Shown here: piece by piece, positions 14,987 to 20,698 of the stretch | Numbering within the stretch: the first letter of the stretch is position 1 | Layout: every line of letters begins with the position of its first letter | Assembly: GCA_900321865.1 (NCBI GenBank) | Contig: ONXP01000084.1 | Span: 1 to 20,698 of the forward strand | Length of the DNA: 20,698 nucleotides | From: an uncultured Elusimicrobia bacterium | GTDB taxonomy: Bacteria > RUG730 | Direction: 5' to 3' | The notes under the pieces: generated by a model | What the model saw: only the letters and a program-made list of their open reading frames with translations | What the model was told of the DNA's origin: nothing | The model's database searches: none | Program-made: the position numbers and the translations under genes

Positions 14987-16253
14987 TTCCTAAGCCTACT
15001 CCTTTTGCTTGCATCCATTTAGCTTCTCTATTTAAAATTTCTATTTCTTTTAACAAAAAATCTTTTTTTGCAGCAATATAATTATCCTCTATGATTATCC
15101 AATCATCAAAACTAGCCATTCCAATAGAATATTTTGATTGTGTTATTTCGGATCTAATTTTTGCAGCATTTAGAGATTCGCTAGACACTTCTAAATCTAA
15201 AAATGCTTTTTTTAATTCTATAAAACTACTTTCTAGATTATTCATCAGCTCTAACTTTTTATTTTTTATTTCATAATCTATGATTTTTATATCAATTTTT
15301 GCTTTTAACAAATTTTCTTTTCTAAGATTTCCCTCGTATAAAGGAAAATTAAACTTTAATCCAAGATTTTGATTAATATATTCATTAGAAAAAAAAGTAT
15401 CGTCCACCTGGCTAGCAGAATAAGAAAATGATAAATTAGGGGTAAAAATCCTTTTAGCTAGCTCCATATCAAAATTTTTACTTAATTTTTTAGATTCCAA
15501 TGCCTTTATACTAGGATGATTATTTACAATTTCTGAAAAATTAGGCATCTCTTTTATTTTATTTTTTGAAAATTTTGAATTTATATAAACTTTTTTGTCA
15601 GAAAGATCTATATCTAACCCCATAATATTTTTTAATTCTGAAATTTTTTCTTTTATATCTAATTTTGCTTTTTCTAAATCATAATCTGCAGTTAAAAATT
15701 TTACTTTTGCGGTCAAAAGAGATCCTTTATTCTCTAAACCAGATTCATAGTTCATCATAACCAATTCATAATTATTTTTTCTAGAAACATAAATTTCTTT
15801 AGCTAACCCAAAGTATTCTTCTGCATAATATAGATTGATAAAAGCTAATCTTAAATTTAATCTCAAATTTATCAAAGTTTCGTTATATTCATATCTTTTT
15901 GAAAAAGATGTTTGTTCTAAAGATTTTAAATTTAGTTTTAATTTTTTATTGTCAAATAAAATTTTATTTAGACTAACAGTAGTATTGTCCTCAAAATTAG
16001 AACCATTTTCTCTATAATTTTTATTTCCAGACATTGAAAAATTTAATTGAAACGAATTTTGTTTTTTTGAAAGGTTTACATTTAATAACGATTGTTCTAT
16101 ATTTTCCTTTGAGATAAGAAGGCTAGGATTGTTATACAAAGTATATTTTTCACAATCTTTCCAAGTAAAAAATTTGGAATTTTCATCGCAAAAACATATA
16201 GAAATAAAAACAAAAAACAAAAAAAATGTAAGCAAAACTTTTCTAAATTTCAT
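14976..16253 (-). CDS. TolC-family outer-membrane efflux protein
   Basis: The product is a 425-residue outer-membrane channel subunit of the OEP/TolC family. A signal peptide covers the first 20 or so residues (MKFRKVLLTFFLFFVFIS), ending in ICFC; the cysteines at 20 and 22 leave open whether it is a lipoprotein like OprM. Two repeated helical halves follow, with alternating long coiled-coil helices and beta strands; family-like segments include N-x-P-S-L near 42, YESGLENKGSLLTAKV, and SKYSIGMASFDDWIIIEDNY in the second half. It is transcribed before the adaptor and overlaps it by 11 bp, so the two surely work together. No Shine-Dalgarno is seen, and 52 bp separate it from the lamin-tail gene upstream. 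Confidence 0.92.
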   Translation of the reverse strand: MKFRKVLLTFFLFFVFISICFCDENSKFFTWKDCEKYTLYNNPSLLISKENIEQSLLNVNLSKKQNSFQLNFSMSGNKNYRENGSNFEDNTTVSLNKILFDNKKLKLNLKSLEQTSFSKRYEYNETLINLRLNLRLAFINLYYAEEYFGLAKEIYVSRKNNYELVMMNYESGLENKGSLLTAKVKFLTADYDLEKAKLDIKEKISELKNIMGLDIDLSDKKVYINSKFSKNKIKEMPNFSEIVNNHPSIKALESKKLSKNFDMELAKRIFTPNLSFSYSASQVDDTFFSNEYINQNLGLKFNFPLYEGNLRKENLLKAKIDIKIIDYEIKNKKLELMNNLESSFIELKKAFLDLEVSSESLNAAKIRSEITQSKYSIGMASFDDWIIIEDNYIAAKKDFLLKEIEILNREAKWMQAKGVGLGNDE

Positions 16254-16287
16254 AAAATTGATTATATTTATATTTTTTTCAAAAATG

Positions 16288-16318
16288 AATTTTTTTATAA
16301 TTTTTTTATAATTTTTTT
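16288..16318. repeat. Perfect 11-bp tandem repeat spanning a stop codon
   Basis: The unit AATTTTTTTAT occurs at 16288-16298, 16299-16309 and, as nine bases, 16310-16318. It covers the last codons and stop of the lamin-tail gene and the start of the gap to the tolC-like gene. Since 11 is not a multiple of three, gain or loss of a unit would change the distance and frame after the stop, not the protein itself. Confidence 0.85.
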
Positions 16319-17814
16319 CCCAAAACTATAGGTTTTTTCCCTTTTAAAATTTCGCCACGATTTTTATCAATAAACTCATAATAAAATATATAAATTCCAA
16401 CCGGCATAATAGAATTATCATTGCCTTTTCCGTTCCATTCTAAAAAATTCAAACCTTCTTCATCCGTTTCAATTAAATTTTTTATTAAACGCATTCTGAT
16501 ATCATAAATTTTAATTTTTAATGTAGTATTTTTAGGATTTTTATATTTTATCTTTATAGTATTAAATTTATAATCATTGTATGGAGAAAATGTTTTTTGT
16601 AAAAATTCTATTCCAGCCTCTTTATCCAAAAATGTATCTTCTATGACTAATTTCCCCTCGCCTTTTGTTGCTTTTCCTACTTCAAAGTTTAATGGGGTAT
16701 TTTTGTCAATAGGCAATCCAAAGGAATCTTGCTTTCTGGAAATAGTTTTATTTTTTAAAGTTTTAGTATAATCAGTCTTCCAGATAAAACAATTTTTTTC
16801 CAAATTATTTTCATCATACTTTAAAGGATCCCAAACTTCATTTTTTATTAATTCTAATAATACTTCTTTATTTGACTTAGAAAAAAAGCCATCGGAATCA
16901 GCATAACAAATAGCATCCATAAATTTATTTTTATATTTTATATAAATTATTGAATCCGTCGCTACTAATCCAGAATTATCAGAATAAAAATTCCAAAACG
17001 AAGTTTTTATATTTTCTTTGCCTTCTTCGGCTTGAAAATTAAGAACAAAATATTCTTTTTCTTTTACTTCTGCATCAGGAAATTTAAAAATTTCTGTTTT
17101 CCCAACATAAAGAGAAAGATCTTTTAAAGTTCCATTTCCCTTTGAAACAAAAAATTCTATCCAATCAGCTTCTTCATTATCTGGAGAAATTTCATTAATC
17201 AAAATTTTTAAATCTAAATTTTCATCATTTTCATCATCTTCATTATTTGTTTCTTCTTTTCCATTAAAAAAACCCTTAGTTTGAATTTCAGAAATTTCAA
17301 AATCATTTTTAGACGAGTTAGTATTAAAAAACTCATTTTCATTGACTTTTCTAGATATTGATTGTCCCATTTTTATATTTTTCAAAAAAAAAGCATCGCT
17401 ATATGTTCCCACTTTATTTTCATAAAAAACCTGATCTAAAATATTTTTCTCTTTGTCTAAAATTTTTATTTGATTTTTTGTAGCTACTAACCCAGAATCC
17501 GTAGAATAAAAATCATAATAACCTTTCTGATTTTTCTCAAAAATATCTTTTTCATTAGATTTTAAATTCAAAACAAAATAATCGCCTTTTTTCAAATTTA
17601 TATTCCCAAATGTTTTTAGTAAAGCATTTCCTTCATAAACTTCTACATTTTCCAAATTTCCATCTTCTAAAACAAAAAATTCTATCCAATCGGTTTTGTC
17701 TCCGGATTCATTTGGAGCGATTTCCGTGATTAAAATTTTTATATTGGAAAATAAACTAACGATTAAAAATAAAGAAGTACTAATAAAAAGAAAAGTTTTT
17801 TTATATAATTTCAT
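16306..17814 (-). CDS. Exported protein with two lamin-tail-like repeats and a FlgD-like Ig end
   Basis: The 502-residue product has a signal peptide (KKTFLFISTSLFLIVSLFS) and then two homologous halves. Each begins I-L-I-x-E-I-x-P-(N/D) and D-W-I-E-F-F-V (28-48 and 204-223), has (D/N)-F-Y-S-x2-S-G-L-V-A-T (101-112 and 275-286), and closes with S-I-S-R-K or T-I-S-R-K (152-156 and 357-361). This matches the lamin-tail domain found in bacterial exported proteins. A very acidic linker (187-201) joins them. The C-terminal 70 residues (Y437-D-I-R..., W460-N-G-K, P471-V-G-I-Y) resemble the FlgD Ig-like/T9SS-type C-terminal domain. Such proteins sit on the cell surface or in the periplasm. It has a GAGG ribosome site and leads the operon with the channel and adaptor. 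Function unknown. Confidence 0.82.
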   Translation of the reverse strand: MKLYKKTFLFISTSLFLIVSLFSNIKILITEIAPNESGDKTDWIEFFVLEDGNLENVEVYEGNALLKTFGNINLKKGDYFVLNLKSNEKDIFEKNQKGYYDFYSTDSGLVATKNQIKILDKEKNILDQVFYENKVGTYSDAFFLKNIKMGQSISRKVNENEFFNTNSSKNDFEISEIQTKGFFNGKEETNNEDDENDENLDLKILINEISPDNEEADWIEFFVSKGNGTLKDLSLYVGKTEIFKFPDAEVKEKEYFVLNFQAEEGKENIKTSFWNFYSDNSGLVATDSIIYIKYKNKFMDAICYADSDGFFSKSNKEVLLELIKNEVWDPLKYDENNLEKNCFIWKTDYTKTLKNKTISRKQDSFGLPIDKNTPLNFEVGKATKGEGKLVIEDTFLDKEAGIEFLQKTFSPYNDYKFNTIKIKYKNPKNTTLKIKIYDIRMRLIKNLIETDEEGLNFLEWNGKGNDNSIMPVGIYIFYYEFIDKNRGEILKGKKPIVLGKKL

Positions 17815-17896
17815 AAAACCTCTAAAATAAAAAAATATATTTTTAAAAGATTTTATAAATTTTTTATTAAAAATAAATACTTACCTAGGAGTTTAT

Positions 17897-18757
17897 ATGG
17901 AAAAATCGATCCTTCTTTTATATTGCATAGATCAAAAAGGAATTGTCGCAAAAGTCACCACTTTTTTATATAAAAATAATGCTAATATTCTCTCATCCAA
18001 TCAGCATTCTGATCATAAATCAAATATGTTTTATATGAGAATAGAGTTTGATATTTCTAATTTTTTAATTAAAAAACAAGATATAAAAACTGAATTTTAT
18101 AAAAATGTAGCAAAGGCTTTAGATATAAATTTTAAAATCTATTTTGAAGACGAAAAAATTAATTCTGCAATATTTGTTTCAGGGTATGAGCATTGTCTAA
18201 TAGACATTTTATTAAAAAATAACACTAACGATCTAAATATGAACATAAAAGCTATAATTAGCAATCACAGCACTATTGAAAATGTTGTAAAAAAATATTC
18301 CAAGGGCTTAGATTTTTTTTACATTTCAATCGATAAAAATAATAAAGATCTGGCTGAAAAACAAGAACTAGAAATTTTACAAAAATATAATGTAAATTTA
18401 ATAATTTTAGCTAGATATATGCAAATACTTTCTGACAATTTTATTTCTTTATACGAAAACAAAATCATCAATATTCATCATTCATTTTTGCCTGCATTTA
18501 TGGGTGCAAATCCATACAAAAAAGCCTTTGACCGAGGAGTAAAATTAATAGGTGCGACCAGCCACTATGCTACAGCCATTTTAGATGATGGGCCTATAAT
18601 AGAACAAGATGTCATCAGAATATCTCATAAAGACTCAGAGCTGGATCTCATAAACCGAGGAAAAGATTTAGAAAAAAGAGTTCTTTCTCGTGCAATAAAA
18701 TTACATCTGGAGCATAAAATATTAGTAGCTAATAAAAAAACTATAATTTTTGATTAA
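17897..18757 (+). CDS. purU: Formyltetrahydrofolate deformylase
   Basis: PurU hydrolyses 10-formyl-tetrahydrofolate to formate and tetrahydrofolate. The 286-residue protein has an N-terminal ACT-like regulatory domain (about 1-80, opening LLYCIDQKGIVAKVT) and a formyltransferase-fold catalytic domain. INIHHSFLPAF (191-201) contains catalytic N192 and H194; D230 in LDDGPIIEQ (229-237) is the third catalytic residue. PYKKAFDRGVKLIGATSHY matches PurU rather than PurN. The AGGAG site lies six bases before the ATG. It diverges from the lamin-tail gene and converges on folD, with 40 bp between the stops. PurU balances free tetrahydrofolate against the formyl form that FolD makes. Confidence 0.96.
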   Translation: MEKSILLLYCIDQKGIVAKVTTFLYKNNANILSSNQHSDHKSNMFYMRIEFDISNFLIKKQDIKTEFYKNVAKALDINFKIYFEDEKINSAIFVSGYEHCLIDILLKNNTNDLNMNIKAIISNHSTIENVVKKYSKGLDFFYISIDKNNKDLAEKQELEILQKYNVNLIILARYMQILSDNFISLYENKIINIHHSFLPAFMGANPYKKAFDRGVKLIGATSHYATAILDDGPIIEQDVIRISHKDSELDLINRGKDLEKRVLSRAIKLHLEHKILVANKKTIIFD

Positions 18758-18797
18758 AAATTAATATTTTATAACTTTTTAATTTTACAAATATCAA

Positions 18798-19661
18798 TTA
18801 AACTAAATTATTTTGAATTTTGTATGCCAAGAGTGTATTTTTCATAAGCATCGCTATAGTCATTTTTCCTATTCCGCCTGGAACAGGAGTAATAAATTTA
18901 CATTTTTCTAAAACATCAAAAAAATCTATATCGCCTACGACATTTCCATTTACTCTATTTATCCCAACATCTACCAAAATAGAATTCTCTTTTATCATTT
19001 CTTTTTTTAAAAATAATGGTGAGCCTATGGCCATAACTACTATATCTGCATTTTTAGTAAAACTAGATAAATTTATAGTTTTAGAATGACATAAAGTGAC
19101 TGTAGCATTTTCTTTGATCATCATAAGTGCCAAAGGCTTTCCTACTATATTACTTCTACCAACTATAACAACATTTTTAGAAGTTAAATCTATGTTTTTA
19201 TATTTTAAAACTTCTATTATTCCGCTAGGTGTGCATGGCAAAAAAAGATTATTTCCACTTACTAAAAGTCCAATATTTTTTATATGAAAACAATCTACAT
19301 CTTTAGAAGGATTAATTAAATTTATAATTTTTTTCGTGTCAATAGTTTTGGGAAGAGGAAGCTGAACCAAAATCCCATTTGTAGTTTTGTCATTATTTAA
19401 TCTTTCTATAATATTTATTAATTCTTTTTCCTTAGTTTCTTCGGGTAATTTTATAATTTCACTATCTATCCCAAGCTCTAAAGATGTAATATGTTTATTT
19501 TTTACATATATTTTAGAGGCTTCGTCTTCCCCTACTAAAATCACTGTAAGCTTTGGACGAAGTCCTAAATTTTTTGACAAATCAGAAATTTCTAATTTTA
19601 TTTGATTTTTAATTTCTTCTGAAATTTTTTTTCCGTCTATAATTTTATCGTTAGTTAACAT
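18798..19661 (-). CDS. folD: Bifunctional methylene-THF dehydrogenase / methenyl-THF cyclohydrolase
   Basis: FolD interconverts 5,10-methylene-, methenyl- and 10-formyl-tetrahydrofolate with NADP. The 287-residue protein shows DGKKIS at the start, VGEDEASKIYVKNK with catalytic Y52 and K56, VQLPLP, DVDCFH (the usual family form is D-V-D-G-F/L-H, so Gly is Cys here), PCTPSG, the nucleotide loop VGRSNIVGKP, and PVPGGIGKMTIAML at the C-terminal end. All catalytic residues are present. Its ATG lies inside the end of ymdB (11-bp overlap) with AAGGAA in front, so the two genes are co-transcribed. Convergent with purU, which acts on the same folate pool. Confidence 0.96.
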   Translation of the reverse strand: MLTNDKIIDGKKISEEIKNQIKLEISDLSKNLGLRPKLTVILVGEDEASKIYVKNKHITSLELGIDSEIIKLPEETKEKELINIIERLNNDKTTNGILVQLPLPKTIDTKKIINLINPSKDVDCFHIKNIGLLVSGNNLFLPCTPSGIIEVLKYKNIDLTSKNVVIVGRSNIVGKPLALMMIKENATVTLCHSKTINLSSFTKNADIVVMAIGSPLFLKKEMIKENSILVDVGINRVNGNVVGDIDFFDVLEKCKFITPVPGGIGKMTIAMLMKNTLLAYKIQNNLV

Positions 19662-20436
19662 ATGTTTCCTTTTTTATTCTTTTAATAGAATTTGCCTTTC
19701 CAGACATTTCGTTTATATTTATTACAACACCTTCTAAGATACCTTTTTCATCTGCTACTTCATATCTTAGGTGCATACCTGTCAAAAATTTTTGCAAAAT
19801 TTTTTCTTTTTTCATACCTATGATTGAATTTTCTGGTCCTGTCATTCCAGCATCCGTTATATATGCTGTTCCGTTTGGTAAAATTGTTTCATCACTAGTG
19901 GCTACATGTGTATGGGTTCCAACTACTGCTGACACTTTTCCATCTAAAAAATACCCAAAGGCTTTCTTCTCTGAGGTAGCCTCTGCATGAAAATCTACAA
20001 ATATTATATTAGTTTCTTTTTTTATATTTTCCAAAACTTTTTCTATTTCCAAAAATGGAGAATTGATAGGATTCATAAAAATTTGTCCCAGAGCATTAAT
20101 TATAGCAACTTTTTCCCCCATTTTCCCAATATAAAAAGTATAACCGTTCCCTCCAACAGCTTCCGGATAATTTATAGGCCTAACTATTCTTTTATCGCTA
20201 AAGATTTGCAAAATCTCTTTTTTATCAAATGTATGATTTCCTAATGTTATAATATTCACTCCAGCTTGAAAAATCTCCAAGGCTAATTTTGGGTATAACC
20301 CAAATCCGTCGGCAGCATTTTCGCTATTTGCTATAACTAGATCTACATTTTCTGATATTACTATCCCTTTTAATTCTCTTTTTAAAATTTCTATTCCAGG
20401 TTTTCCAACTATATCAGATATAAATAATATCTTCAT
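19651..20436 (-). CDS. ymdB: YmdB family metallophosphoesterase (2',3'-cyclic nucleotide phosphodiesterase)
   Basis: The product is a 261-residue calcineurin-like phosphoesterase of the YmdB (TIGR00282) family. Metal ligands fall at the Bacillus subtilis positions: D8 (SDIVG), E39 and N40 (SEN), N67 and H68 (GNHTF), H150 (DFHAE), H175 and H177 (GTHTHV). In Bacillus the enzyme hydrolyses 2',3'-cAMP and affects biofilm and motility genes; the role here is unknown. The start is supported by GGGGAA nine bases upstream. A candidate promoter (TTGGAA at 20536-20531, 17-bp spacer, TAATAT at 20513-20508, minus strand) lies upstream, past the terminator of the preceding gene. It overlaps folD by 11 bp. 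In many bacteria the gene follows RNase Y; the fragment upstream here does not look like the RNase Y end. Confidence 0.95.
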   Translation of the reverse strand: MKILFISDIVGKPGIEILKRELKGIVISENVDLVIANSENAADGFGLYPKLALEIFQAGVNIITLGNHTFDKKEILQIFSDKRIVRPINYPEAVGGNGYTFYIGKMGEKVAIINALGQIFMNPINSPFLEIEKVLENIKKETNIIFVDFHAEATSEKKAFGYFLDGKVSAVVGTHTHVATSDETILPNGTAYITDAGMTGPENSIIGMKKEKILQKFLTGMHLRYEVADEKGILEGVVININEMSGKANSIKRIKKETYVN

Positions 20437-20569
20437 TAAAAAATTCCCCTATAGAATACTAAAAAATTTTTTATAAACTATCAATAAAAAATACATTTAA
20501 ATTGTAGATATTAAAACATTTTAATAATTTTTCCAAAATTTTTTATATTTTCCCCTTTAAAAATAAAAA

Positions 20570-20601
20570 ATGCACAAGAGAGGTTTTTCTCCCTTGTGCA
20601 T
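20570..20601 (-). terminator. Strong intrinsic terminator for the gene at the right edge
   Basis: A 13-bp stem (20601-20589 with 20582-20570) closes a 6-nt loop and, read on the minus strand, is followed by a T-rich tract (TTTTTATTT). The one imperfect position is a U-G wobble in minus-strand RNA but an A-C mismatch in plus-strand RNA, so the structure is built for minus-strand transcripts. It separates the edge gene from ymdB. It is the clearest terminator in the window. Confidence 0.9.
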
Positions 20602-20633
20602 AAAAATTTTTAAATTTTTATTATATATAAAAA

Positions 20634-20698
20634 TTATGCTGCTGATGCCATACTTCTTATAGCTTCTACATTTAGCTTCATCTTCTTCTCGGAATTCA
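20634..20698 (-). CDS. C-terminal end of an unidentified protein (5' part outside window)
   Basis: The minus strand is open from the window edge to a TAA at 20636-20634, giving about 21 residues that end in KLNVEAIRSMASAA. The strong terminator 33 bp downstream supports a real gene end here. The fragment is too short to identify. Its end does not match that of RNase Y, the usual upstream neighbour of ymdB. Confidence 0.6.
   Translation of the reverse strand, partial: NSEKKMKLNVEAIRSMASAA

Noticed and set aside
1-20698. CRISPR array, transposon, prophage or defence system
   Set aside because: No regularly spaced repeats, transposase, integrase, phage or nuclease/toxin genes are visible; the window is mainly housekeeping genes.

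Overview
The window is a strongly AT-rich (roughly three-quarters A+T by eye), tightly packed piece of bacterial chromosome with 19 protein-coding genes, two of them cut by the window edges. Most genes lie on the minus strand; recG, a DUF192 gene and purU are on plus. TAA, TAG and TGA all serve as stops, so the code is standard. A TolC-family outer-membrane channel and a periplasmic adaptor point to a diderm bacterium. A reverse rubrerythrin suggests an anaerobe or microaerophile. The mix (adaptor lacking a long hairpin, lamin-tail protein with FlgD-like end, polyamine cluster, extreme AT content) reminds me of Elusimicrobiota/Endomicrobia or neighbouring uncultured lineages, but that placement is a weak guess.

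Left block (1-6861, minus strand): P-type cation ATPase, reverse rubrerythrin, ispF, a nucleotide-sugar epimerase, then speD, speE and an Orn/Lys/Arg decarboxylase that runs off the left edge. The last three form a polyamine module with a possible promoter of its own inside the 3' end of the epimerase. SpeE resembles the Thermus-type aminopropyltransferase, so arginine -> agmatine -> aminopropylagmatine -> spermidine is a plausible route. recG (plus) diverges from the ATPase across 86 bp.

Middle block: a 517-bp gene-free stretch (9066-9582) between convergent recG and the nrdR operon carries four inverted repeats in a row. The minus-strand operon ftsH - small membrane protein - thiL - FtsL-like protein - nrdR - mini-thioredoxin (13576-9583) follows, with overlaps or gaps of at most 16 bp. 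A DUF192 gene diverges from ftsH.

Right block: a lamin-tail/FlgD-like surface or periplasmic protein, a TolC-family channel and an HlyD/MacA-like adaptor (17814-14006, minus), with no inner-membrane pump gene alongside. purU (plus) then converges on the ymdB-folD operon (minus); purU and folD both act on 10-formyl-tetrahydrofolate. At the right edge a short gene end is followed by a strong intrinsic terminator.

I found no tRNA, rRNA, CRISPR array, transposase, phage gene or defence system. Most of the window is conserved housekeeping. The parts that deserve a second look are the structured intergenic region, the pump-less adaptor/channel/lamin-tail cluster, the SpeE active-site variant, and the small genes around thiL and nrdR.
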